This document shows positions 1 to 5,885 of a DNA stretch of 7,156 nucleotides, piece after piece; position 1 is the stretch's first letter, and each line of letters starts with the position of its first letter. The translations under genes were made by a program, and so were the position numbers. The notes under the pieces were generated by a model. It saw only the letters and a list, made by a program, of their open reading frames with translations. It searched no databases and was not told the origin of the DNA. Source of the stretch: Chloroflexota bacterium (lineage in GTDB: Bacteria; Chloroflexota; Anaerolineae; Anaerolineales; Villigracilaceae); contig JAKANW010000141.1 in NCBI GenBank assembly GCA_021823555.1, positions 1 to 7,156 of the forward strand, in the 5' to 3' direction.

Positions 1-1
1 A

Positions 2-73
2 CGCGCCTCGGCCAGCCAGGTCATCAGCCTGCGTCTGGACCAGGTGACGGATGAGATGTTGAGCCGGGGTTAG
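2..73 (+). CDS. C-terminal end of an unidentified protein (5' truncated by window edge)
   Basis: An open frame enters at base 2 and runs 23 codons to a TAG at 71-73, reading RASASQVISLRLDQVTDEML then SRG. Support for real coding is indirect: nearly every codon ends in G or C, as in the other genes here, and the stop falls exactly at the end of the convergent methyltransferase gene. The peptide looks like an amphipathic helical tail and carries no motif I can assign. It shares four bases (70-73) with the methyltransferase gene on the other strand. Function unknown; it could be a chance open frame because so little is visible. Confidence 0.5.
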   Translation, partial: RASASQVISLRLDQVTDEMLSRG

Positions 74-924
74 GCAGGTTTTCGCGCCGCTACGAACAGG
101 TCGTCTCCGCGACCATCGGTGGGGAAATTATTTTCCAGGAGCAATTGGAAGATGGGCGGGAAGTCTGAATAAGCCATGACGGACATGCAGTGCACGTCCC
201 TGGCTTTTACGATCTCGAAGCCGGCCAGTTTGGCTTCCTTGGTCACTTCGCCCAGCGTATATTCCCGAACGTGCTTGATAAAGAGCCACGGCGGCTCGCC
301 CTTCAACATCGCCAGGATGTGCATGACCGAGGACACGTTGGGAGTGGTCATGAATAAATAGCCACCCGGCGCGAGTACCCGGTAACTTTCGCTGAGCAGT
401 TTGGCAAATCCTGATTTATAAAAGCCCTCGTTGAACATTTCATTGGGCTGGTCGGAGAGATGTTCGACCAGTTCAGTGCAAAGGATCAGGCCTGCGGTTG
501 AGTCGGGCAGCTTCCACTGGTAACGCAGGTCCCAGTCCGTGTTTTGCCAGTGGACAGAAGAAAACTTGTAACGCCAGTAATCCGTGGTGACGCTTTCCCC
601 GCCAAGGTCTAGAGCATTTACCGGTTCGGTTGTGGTGGATAGAATTTCCTGGAGCCACTTCTCGGTGAGCATGACCCGATATACGTGGGAATCCCAAACT
701 TTTATCGTCTCCATGTCAAAGCCGCGCTGGGTGCAGAATTCCCTTATCTTCTCCTGCGTTTCCCGGATTTCCTGTGGGTCTAGTTGATTGATATCCGAAA
801 GAAGTTTGCGGGTGAGCAGATGCGCGTCAATGGTGTAGGCTGATCTTTTTCTCAGCCAGTTGATCATGACCTGCAAGGGCCAGAATACGGGACGCAGGGG
901 TTTAAGGATTTTAAGTTTGTCCAT
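70..924 (-). CDS. class I SAM-dependent methyltransferase (Methyltransf_11/23-like)
   Basis: A 284-residue protein with a Rossmann-type SAM methyltransferase core. Visible elements are motif I ALDLGGE at about residues 104-110 (a G-G-E variant rather than the textbook GxGxG), acidic residues at about 130-132 after the second strand, the TELVEHL post-motif at 150-156 and RVLAPGGYLFMTTPN at 182-196, typical of UbiG/Methyltransf_11-type enzymes. Before the core is a roughly 100-residue helical N-terminus; after it are HVREYTLGEV (218-227) and a DDLFVAARK tail. This C-terminal style is common among methyltransferases of cell-surface polysaccharide or lipid loci, so a glycan or lipid substrate is a guess; the substrate cannot be read here. 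No signal peptide is evident, so it is probably cytoplasmic. The ATG at 924 has no strong Shine-Dalgarno sequence; Met20 is an alternative start, also weakly supported. It is transcribed divergently from the formate dehydrogenase operon. Confidence 0.85.
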   Translation of the reverse strand: MDKLKILKPLRPVFWPLQVMINWLRKRSAYTIDAHLLTRKLLSDINQLDPQEIRETQEKIREFCTQRGFDMETIKVWDSHVYRVMLTEKWLQEILSTTTEPVNALDLGGESVTTDYWRYKFSSVHWQNTDWDLRYQWKLPDSTAGLILCTELVEHLSDQPNEMFNEGFYKSGFAKLLSESYRVLAPGGYLFMTTPNVSSVMHILAMLKGEPPWLFIKHVREYTLGEVTKEAKLAGFEIVKARDVHCMSVMAYSDFPPIFQLLLENNFPTDGRGDDLFVAARKPA

Positions 925-1043
925 GACCGATAACCAGTGGGTATTTGTCTTTCAGTGAATCAATGGGCTTTGATTTTTTCCATCTTATTGCCACGCTATC
1001 TTCTCATAGAGATTTGTCATTGTACTATAAAACCATTAATGAC

Positions 1044-1057
1044 TTGTCACGTGACAA
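1044..1057. promoter_or_regulatory. perfect 14-bp palindrome overlapping the -35 box (candidate operator)
   Basis: TTGTCACGTGACAA is a perfect inverted repeat with no spacer, centred between 1050 and 1051, so its left half is the predicted -35 element. Placement over the -35 box would suit a dimeric repressor that blocks RNA polymerase. A further TTGTCA lies upstream at 1014-1019 and could be a second half-site. The site does not match the FNR consensus (TTGAT-N4-ATCAA), and I cannot name the regulator. Confidence 0.45.
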
Positions 1058-1072
1058 TTTCCGTCCTATACT
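1044..1072 (+). promoter_or_regulatory. sigma-70-like promoter of the formate dehydrogenase operon
   Basis: TTGTCA (1044-1049, 5 of 6 matches to TTGACA) is followed by a 17-bp spacer and TATACT (1067-1072, 5 of 6 matches to TATAAT). Transcription would start near 1079, giving a leader of only about 10 nt before the ATG at 1090. This is the best promoter in the 925-1089 spacer, and it implies that the upstream in-frame codons (from 937) are not translated. Its position is inferred from consensus only. Confidence 0.6.
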
Positions 1073-1080
1073 TCGTTATT

Positions 1081-1084
1081 GGAG
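1081..1084 (+). promoter_or_regulatory. ribosome binding site deciding the NuoEF start
   Basis: GGAG lies 5 nt before the ATG at 1090. The open frame extends upstream to a GTG at 937, but that extension is AT-rich, encodes an unlikely hydrophobic leader and includes the predicted promoter. The start at 1090 is therefore preferred. Confidence 0.8.
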
Positions 1085-1089
1085 TTGCA

Positions 1090-2814
1090 ATGTCTGAATT
1101 AAACCTTGCTCCCTTGCAGGAAATTCTCTCGCCCTACGCGTCCATGGGCCGTTCGGGATTGCTGCCCGCCTTGCACGCCGCGCAAAAGTATTACGGCTGG
1201 CTACCCAAACCTGTAGCCGCCGAAGTCGCCAAAGCATTGCGCGTGCCGCTGGCAGATGTCCACGGGGTGATCGAGTTTTATACCCTGCTCTACAACGAAC
1301 CGGTCGGCAAAAGGATCATCCGCGTTTGTACGGATCCGGCCTGCGAACTGAAAGATGCGGATGGGATCCTCCACCACCTGTGCGCTCATCACGGGATCGA
1401 ACCGAATCAGACGACCCCGGACCTGTCCCTGACCATTGAGGCCAGTCCCTGCCTTGGGCTGTGCGAACAAGCTCCCGCTGCGTTGGTGGATGAAGAAGCC
1501 GAGACCGGCATTGATCTTGTTGCCGGTTCCTATGAACTGGGCCGCCCAAAATCCATTGTGGGCGGCTCATTGCGTTTATTGACAGCCAACTGCGGGAATG
1601 GCACGACCTTGCTTGAACAATATGGCGGATATTCCGCTCTCAAAAAAGCCCTCAGCATGAAACCTGCCGAGGTGCTTGCAGAGGTCAAAGCCTCGGGCCT
1701 GGATGAATCGGAGGAGATCGTTTCAGAGATCAAGGCCTCGGGTTTGGTTGGACGCGGCGGTGCAGCCTTCCCAACGGGCGTCAAATGGGATGGTGCGGCC
1801 AGGGCAGAAGGCTCTCCCAAATATGTCGTCTGCAACGCGGATGAGTCCGAGCCGGGCACATTCAAGGACCGCGTGCTCTTGTTGGACGATCCGCATCGTA
1901 TGATCGAAGGCATGTGCATCGCCGCGTATGCCATTGGCGCCAGCAAGGGATATATCTATCTGCGCGGCGAATATCCATATATCCTGCCCGTGCTTGAAAA
2001 TGCTTTGAACGAGGCCAGGCAGTCTGGTTACCTGAACGAAAATTTTGATATTGAAATCCGTCTCGGCGCTGGAGCCTATATTTGTGGCGAGGAGACCGCG
2101 CTGTTCGAGTCGATTGAGGGAAAGCGCGGTTTCCCGCGCGTGAAACCGCCTTTCCCCACGACTTTCGGCCTGTTTGGAAAACCAACTGCAATCAACAACG
2201 TGGAGACGTTGTGCAATGTGCCGTTGATCATTTCCATGGGCGCGGCAGAGTATCGCAGGATCGGCACGGAGAAATCTCCCGGCCCCAAACTGTTCTGTGT
2301 TTCAGGCGATGTCGCCTTGCCGGGACTGTATGAAGTTCCATTCGGCGTCACCCTGCGCAAGCTGCTGGAAATGGCTGGCGGGGGAACGGATTTGGAAGCG
2401 GATAAACGGATACAGGCGATTCTGTTCGGCGGCGCGGCGGGCGCGTTTGCCACATCGGAACATCTGGATGTGAAGTTGACCTTTGAAGATTTGCGCGCGG
2501 CCGGCCTGCCGCTTGGCTCCGGTGTCGTCATGGTTTTCGATGAAACCCGCAACCTGCGCGATGTGTTGAAGCGACTCGGTAAATTCTTCGCGCACGAATC
2601 CTGCGGCAAGTGTTATCCCTGCCAGATGGGTACGCAACGGCAAATGGAAATCCTGGACCGCCTGTTCGAGGGACGCTCCCTGCCCGGCGACGCCGAGCGC
2701 CTGCAAGATGTGGGCTGGACAATGACCGACGCGTCCCTGTGCGGCCTGGGGCAGACTGCCGCCAGCGCGGTGCTATCTGCGATGAAGTTGTGGCCGAAGA
2801 TGTTTGAAGGTTAG
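1090..2814 (+). CDS. NAD-dependent formate dehydrogenase, NuoE-NuoF fusion diaphorase subunit
   Basis: A 574-residue fusion of the two NADH-dehydrogenase modules, like the beta subunit of soluble NAD-linked formate dehydrogenases (for example Fdh1B of Methylobacterium). Residues 1-75 are a helical NuoE domain. Residues about 76-155 are the thioredoxin-like [2Fe-2S] domain, with ligands Cys80, Cys85 (CX4C), Cys121 and Cys125 (CX3C). The NuoF part follows a short linker: FMN/NADH site [10 protein letters not shown] (221-230), [13 protein letters not shown] (249-261) and [13 protein letters not shown] (326-338), then a C-terminal [4Fe-4S] motif CGKCYPC with Cys505, 508 and 511 plus Cys551. All expected ligands are present. 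It would exchange electrons between FMN and NAD(H) in the cytoplasm. There is no C-terminal two-[4Fe-4S] extension of the kind seen in electron-bifurcating HydB proteins, so simple NAD+ reduction is more likely than bifurcation. It is the first gene of the operon, 62 nt before the next. Read alone it could be mistaken for a complex I or hydrogenase diaphorase subunit; the catalytic gene downstream settles its likely role. Confidence 0.92.
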   Translation: MSELNLAPLQEILSPYASMGRSGLLPALHAAQKYYGWLPKPVAAEVAKALRVPLADVHGVIEFYTLLYNEPVGKRIIRVCTDPACELKDADGILHHLCAHHGIEPNQTTPDLSLTIEASPCLGLCEQAPAALVDEEAETGIDLVAGSYELGRPKSIVGGSLRLLTANCGNGTTLLEQYGGYSALKKALSMKPAEVLAEVKASGLDESEEIVSEIKASGLVGRGGAAFPTGVKWDGAARAEGSPKYVVCNADESEPGTFKDRVLLLDDPHRMIEGMCIAAYAIGASKGYIYLRGEYPYILPVLENALNEARQSGYLNENFDIEIRLGAGAYICGEETALFESIEGKRGFPRVKPPFPTTFGLFGKPTAINNVETLCNVPLIISMGAAEYRRIGTEKSPGPKLFCVSGDVALPGLYEVPFGVTLRKLLEMAGGGTDLEADKRIQAILFGGAAGAFATSEHLDVKLTFEDLRAAGLPLGSGVVMVFDETRNLRDVLKRLGKFFAHESCGKCYPCQMGTQRQMEILDRLFEGRSLPGDAERLQDVGWTMTDASLCGLGQTAASAVLSAMKLWPKMFEG

Positions 2815-2867
2815 CAGGCTGGAAAGTTTGAAGGTTGGATACCCTGTCAACTTTCAAACATTCAAAC
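2802..2867 (+). repeat. GTTTGAAGGTT direct repeats with nested inverted repeat between the first two operon genes
   Basis: GTTTGAAGGTT occurs at 2802-2812 (spanning the end of the upstream gene) and again at 2826-2836, 24 bp apart. The second copy, extended to GTTTGAAGGTTG (2826-2837), pairs with CAACTTTCAAAC (2848-2859) across a 10-nt loop, with one G-U pair. The first copy (2802-2808) can pair with TTCAAAC (2861-2867) outside it, giving a nested structure that ends just before the next ribosome binding site. No T-run follows, so it is not an intrinsic terminator. It could modulate RNA stability or translation, or be a dispersed genomic repeat. Confidence 0.6.
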
Positions 2868-2871
2868 GGAG
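2868..2871 (+). promoter_or_regulatory. ribosome binding site deciding the small Fe-S subunit start
   Basis: GGAG lies 5 nt before the ATG at 2877. An in-frame TTG at 2835 would add 14 residues but sits inside the intergenic inverted repeat and has no ribosome binding site, so 2877 is the better start. Confidence 0.8.
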
Positions 2872-2876
2872 AATCT

Positions 2877-3566
2877 ATGAGTATTAAATTGATGATGGAT
2901 GACCAGGAAATATCTGTTGAGCAAGGCGTCACTTTATTGGAAGCCGCCCGTGAAAACGGAACCACCATTCCCATCATCTGCTTTCACGAAGCGACCACAT
3001 CCAACGCTTTATGCCGCATCTGTGTTGTTGAAGTTGAGGGGATGAGACTGCTCCAGCCGGCTTGCATTGTCCAGGCGGTGGATGGGATGAAGGTCCAGAC
3101 GCGCAGCGAGCGAGTCATCCGCGCCCGGCGTACTATTTTGGAAATGCTGGCGTCCACGATGGATTTGTCCGACGCACCCGAAATTCTGATCGTGATGGAT
3201 GAGTACGGCGCAAAATCGGATCGCTTCCCCGAGGCCGAACGCCGCGAATCGGAAATAAAGGATGACAATCCGATGTACGTGCGCGATTACTCGAAGTGCC
3301 TGTTGTGCTGGCGCTGTGTACAGGTATGTGCAGAGGATGCGCAATTTACGTATGCGATCAACTTTAGCGGTCGCGGCTTTGAAACCCAGGTTGGCACCTT
3401 CTTCGATAAGACCATCCCCGAAACAACCTGTGTGCTGTGCGGGCAATGCGTGGGGGTTTGTCCCACCGGCGCGCTCAAGCCGAAGCGAGAATATATGTTG
3501 GAGCAGGGGATGAGTCCGCAGGAGATCAGTGTGTTGAATACAGGAAGAAAGAGAAGAAAGAACTAA
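2877..3566 (+). CDS. HoxU/NuoG-N-like iron-sulfur electron-transfer subunit of formate dehydrogenase
   Basis: A 229-residue protein. Residues 1-75 are a plant-type [2Fe-2S] ferredoxin fold with Cys35, 46, 49 and 63 (CX10CX2CX13C). Residues about 138-200 hold two ferredoxin-type [4Fe-4S] motifs: [11 protein letters not shown] (Cys141, 144, 147, 151) and [12 protein letters not shown] (Cys185, 188, 191, 195). In NAD-linked formate dehydrogenases such as FdsA these modules are the N-terminus of the catalytic chain; here they are a separate subunit, resembling HoxU of NAD-reducing hydrogenases. It should carry electrons between the catalytic subunit and the NuoEF fusion. Oddity: residues 64-140 contain no His and no Cys, so the His-Cys [4Fe-4S] cluster usual between the [2Fe-2S] and ferredoxin domains cannot form. 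The first ferredoxin motif has Ala152 where Pro often follows the fourth Cys. The lysine/arginine-rich tail is unremarkable. There is no signal peptide; cytoplasmic. Confidence 0.88.
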   Translation: MSIKLMMDDQEISVEQGVTLLEAARENGTTIPIICFHEATTSNALCRICVVEVEGMRLLQPACIVQAVDGMKVQTRSERVIRARRTILEMLASTMDLSDAPEILIVMDEYGAKSDRFPEAERRESEIKDDNPMYVRDYSKCLLCWRCVQVCAEDAQFTYAINFSGRGFETQVGTFFDKTIPETTCVLCGQCVGVCPTGALKPKREYMLEQGMSPQEISVLNTGRKRRKN

Positions 3567-3583
3567 CCCAACCTAACTCCCGA

Positions 3584-3606
3584 CCCCTTCCCTGCCAGGG
3601 AAGGGG
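3584..3606. repeat. short G/C-rich palindrome (REP-like hairpin 1)
   Basis: CCCCTTCCCT (3584-3593) and AGGGAAGGGG (3597-3606) form a perfect 10-bp stem with a 3-nt loop. It lies 17 bp after the stop of the small Fe-S gene. No T-run follows, so an intrinsic terminator is unlikely. The composition resembles hairpin 2 immediately downstream, suggesting a dispersed REP-like unit. Confidence 0.65.
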
Positions 3607-3611
3607 AGCAA

Positions 3612-3673
3612 GACCTATCCCTCCTGCCCCCCTTTCCTTGTAGGAAAGGGGGAGTCTGAGGGAGGGATGGGTC
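3612..3673. repeat. long two-tier palindrome (REP-like hairpin 2)
   Basis: The inner stem is CCCCCTTTCCT (3628-3638) with AGGAAAGGGGG (3642-3652), 11 bp around a TGT loop. The outer arms GACCTATCCCTCC (3612-3624) and GGAGGGATGGGTC (3661-3673) match over 13 positions with one T/G, a wobble in RNA. The element ends one base before the AGGAG ribosome binding site of the catalytic gene without burying it. Likely roles are an RNA stability or processing element inside the operon, or a REP/MITE-like mobile repeat. Confidence 0.65.
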
Positions 3674-3678
3674 AGGAG
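3674..3678 (+). promoter_or_regulatory. ribosome binding site of the formate dehydrogenase catalytic gene
   Basis: AGGAG lies 7 nt before the ATG at 3686 and directly abuts the outer arm of the preceding palindrome. Confidence 0.8.
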
Positions 3679-3685
3679 AAACCTT

Positions 3686-5845
3686 ATGATCAACCCCGAC
3701 CGAACTGTCACCACCACCTGCCCATACTGTGGCGTAGGCTGCACTTTACAGTTACACGTCAAGGACGACTTTATCTTCAAAGTCACTTCCCCGTTCGATT
3801 CACCCGTCAATCATGGCAACCTGTGCGTCAAGGGACGCTTTGGCTACGATTTTATCTATCATCCCAAGCGTGTGACCACGCCGTTGATCCGCAAGACTCC
3901 GCAAAAAGCTGGTGAACGCACGCAGGCCTTTGATCTTTCAGAGTGGCGCGAAGTCTCATGGGACGAAGCCTTGGATTATGTTGCGGATAGATTGGTCGAA
4001 ATCTACAGGCGCGACGGCCCGGATGCCATGTCCGTGTATTGTTGCGCCAAGGCCACCAACGAAGATAATTATCTTTTGCAGAAAATGTATCGCTCCTTGT
4101 TCCGCACCAACAACGTCGACCATTGCACACGCCTTTGCCATGCCGGTTCCGTGGTTGCGCTGCAACAAGCTGTCGGTTCCTCTGCGATGAGCAATACGGC
4201 CTCGCAGGTCATCCAGAACGATGTCTTCATTGTCACCGGCTCGAACACCAGCGAGAACCATCCCATCATTGCTCTGCAGATGAAGGAGGCTGTCCAGAAG
4301 TACGGCGCGAAGTTGATCGTGGTAGACCCGCGCCGCATTGACCTGGTGGACTTTGCCGAACTGTGGCTGCCGCTCAAGCCGGGCACAAACGTGCCGGTCT
4401 TCACGGCTATGGCCTATGTGATGGTCGAAGAGGACCTCGTCAATCATGATTTCATCAACGACCGCACCGAAGGCTACACTGAGTTCCTGGCCTCGCTCGA
4501 AAAGTTCACGCCTGAATATGCTGAAGAACTTTCCGGGGTTCCCGCTGAAGACATTCGCAAGGCGGCCCGTTTGTATGCCAATGCGAAGAACGGCGCGATC
4601 TACTGGGGCATGGGTATCTCGCAACTTTCGCATGGAACTGCCAGCGCGCTGGCGCTTATCCACCTTGCGTTTCTCACCGGCCACGTGGGACGCGATGGCA
4701 CGGGCCTAAATCCCCTGCGCGGGCAAAACAACGTGCAGGGCGCCAGCGACATGGGCGCCATGCCTTTCCATTATCCCGGTTACATGCGCGTGGACAACGA
4801 AGAGAACGCCGCCAAATGGGAAAGAGCCTGGAACATCGAACCCGGCGGCCTCTCGCGCAAACTCGGCCTGACCACCACTGAAATTCTCAGTCACGCCCAG
4901 CCTGGTGGTGTCCGTTCTGTCTATATCATGGGCGAGAACCCGATGATGTCCGAGCCGAACCTCAATGAGACGCGCAAGCATATGGAGCAGCTTGAGTTCC
5001 TCGTGGCGCAGGATATTTTCATCAACGAGAGCGGCGCGTTTGCGGATGTCTTCCTGCCTGCTACATCCTTCGCTGAAAAGGATGGGACCTTTAGCAATAC
5101 GGACCGGCGCGTCCAGCGCGTGCGCGCTGCGCAGCCACCGCGCGGAGGATCACGGCCCGACTGGCAGATCATCTGCGACCTGGCCCAGCGCATCGAATCT
5201 CGACTTGGGGTTGCTACCGCCAAATGGGATTATTCCCACCCCGAACAGATCCTGCGCGAGATGGCCGGCGTCAACACAGATTATGCAGGCATCACCTACG
5301 AGCGCATCGAGAAGGTCGGCTTGCAATACCCTGTGCCGGATATGAACCATCCCGGCACACCGACTCTCTTCAAAGAATCCTTCCCGCGCGGACGCGGCAA
5401 GTTCACTCCGCTCGATTATGTTCCGGTCATGGAAGAAGCCGATGATGAGTATCCGTTCATCCTGACCACCGGACGTTTGCTCGAACACTGGCACGGCGGC
5501 ACGATGACGCGCAATTCCGCGCTCAATGAGATCTATCCCGAAGCGCGCGTTGAAATGAATCCCGCCGACGCCGAAATGCACGGCGTCCATAACGGCGACC
5601 CGGTTCGGGTCCAGTCGCGACGCGGGGAGATTGTGGTCCGCGCTACGGTAACGAAGAAGACTACGGTTGGCGTTGGCTTCCTCCCCTGGGATTTCCACGA
5701 GGCCGCCGCCAATCTTCTCACGAATGACGCGCTCGACCCGCAGGCATTGATCCCTGAATTCAAGGCTTGCGCCGTGCAAGTGTTTCCCGCGAGGAAAGAT
5801 GAATTGCCCAATCCGGAAGCAGTTGTAGAACGGGGACGATACTAA
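3686..5845 (+). CDS. formate dehydrogenase catalytic subunit, Mo/W-bis-MGD, Cys type (FdhF-like)
   Basis: A 719-residue molybdopterin oxidoreductase, close in length to E. coli FdhF (715). The N-terminal [4Fe-4S] ligands are Cys12, Cys15, Cys19 and Cys47, followed by Lys49 of the VKGRFG motif, the lysine thought to relay electrons to the pterin. The active-site segment NVDHCTRLCHAGS places Cys151 where FdhF has selenocysteine, followed by the conserved His152. The formate-orienting Arg is Arg345 in NPLRGQNNVQGASDMG. The C-terminal dinucleotide-binding domain starts near residue 590 (TTGR at 594-597) and runs to about 705. No twin-arginine signal is present, so it is cytoplasmic. It would catalyse formate oxidation to CO2, or the reverse, coupled to NAD(H) through the two upstream subunits. 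The HCTRLCH signature and the diaphorase partners favour an NAD-linked (Fds/Fdh1-like) enzyme over formate-hydrogen lyase. It differs from FdsA in lacking the N-terminal iron-sulfur extension, which is encoded by the previous gene. No fdhD or cofactor-insertion gene lies in the window. Metal (Mo or W) cannot be told. Confidence 0.93.
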   Translation: MINPDRTVTTTCPYCGVGCTLQLHVKDDFIFKVTSPFDSPVNHGNLCVKGRFGYDFIYHPKRVTTPLIRKTPQKAGERTQAFDLSEWREVSWDEALDYVADRLVEIYRRDGPDAMSVYCCAKATNEDNYLLQKMYRSLFRTNNVDHCTRLCHAGSVVALQQAVGSSAMSNTASQVIQNDVFIVTGSNTSENHPIIALQMKEAVQKYGAKLIVVDPRRIDLVDFAELWLPLKPGTNVPVFTAMAYVMVEEDLVNHDFINDRTEGYTEFLASLEKFTPEYAEELSGVPAEDIRKAARLYANAKNGAIYWGMGISQLSHGTASALALIHLAFLTGHVGRDGTGLNPLRGQNNVQGASDMGAMPFHYPGYMRVDNEENAAKWERAWNIEPGGLSRKLGLTTTEILSHAQPGGVRSVYIMGENPMMSEPNLNETRKHMEQLEFLVAQDIFINESGAFADVFLPATSFAEKDGTFSNTDRRVQRVRAAQPPRGGSRPDWQIICDLAQRIESRLGVATAKWDYSHPEQILREMAGVNTDYAGITYERIEKVGLQYPVPDMNHPGTPTLFKESFPRGRGKFTPLDYVPVMEEADDEYPFILTTGRLLEHWHGGTMTRNSALNEIYPEARVEMNPADAEMHGVHNGDPVRVQSRRGEIVVRATVTKKTTVGVGFLPWDFHEAAANLLTNDALDPQALIPEFKACAVQVFPARKDELPNPEAVVERGRY

Positions 5846-5849
5846 AATG

Positions 5850-5885
5850 AAAATGGAGTGGACTTCCAGGTCCACTCCATTTTTT
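5850..5885. terminator. intrinsic terminator, probably bidirectional, between convergent genes
   Basis: ATGGAGTGGAC (5853-5863) pairs perfectly with GTCCACTCCAT (5870-5880) around a 6-nt loop, extendable by flanking A-T pairs to 5850/5883. On the plus strand it is followed by a run of six T (5880-5885), ending the formate dehydrogenase operon 4 nt after its stop. Read on the minus strand, the same stem is followed by TTTTCATTTT, so it can also terminate the arginine deiminase transcript, whose TAA (5884-5886) touches the structure. Confidence 0.9.

Noticed and set aside
958..979. AATCAA / TTGATT inverted repeat followed by six T, as a terminator or FNR site
   Set aside because: The stem is only 6 AT-rich pairs, no gene ends here on the plus strand, and the half-sites are in the opposite order and spacing to an FNR box.
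937..1089. In-frame N-terminal extension of the NuoEF gene from a GTG at 937
   Set aside because: It contains the predicted promoter and palindrome, is AT-richer than the genes, encodes an unlikely hydrophobic leader, and a good ribosome binding site precedes the ATG at 1090.
1090..2814. Complex I (nuoE/nuoF) or NAD-reducing hydrogenase diaphorase operon
   Set aside because: No other nuo genes or hydrogenase subunits are present, and the third gene is a clear formate dehydrogenase with Cys151-His152 and Arg345.
1090..2814. Electron-bifurcating HydB-type subunit
   Set aside because: The C-terminal pair of ferredoxin-type [4Fe-4S] motifs expected for that group is absent; the chain ends soon after the NuoF cluster.
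4133..4144. Selenocysteine at the formate dehydrogenase active site
   Set aside because: The active-site codon is TGC (Cys151), and the frame has no internal TGA.
3956..4684. Long minus-strand open frames opposite the catalytic gene, and similar ones opposite the other genes
   Set aside because: They are antisense shadows of strongly conserved coding sequence, with no recognisable domains or ribosome binding sites.
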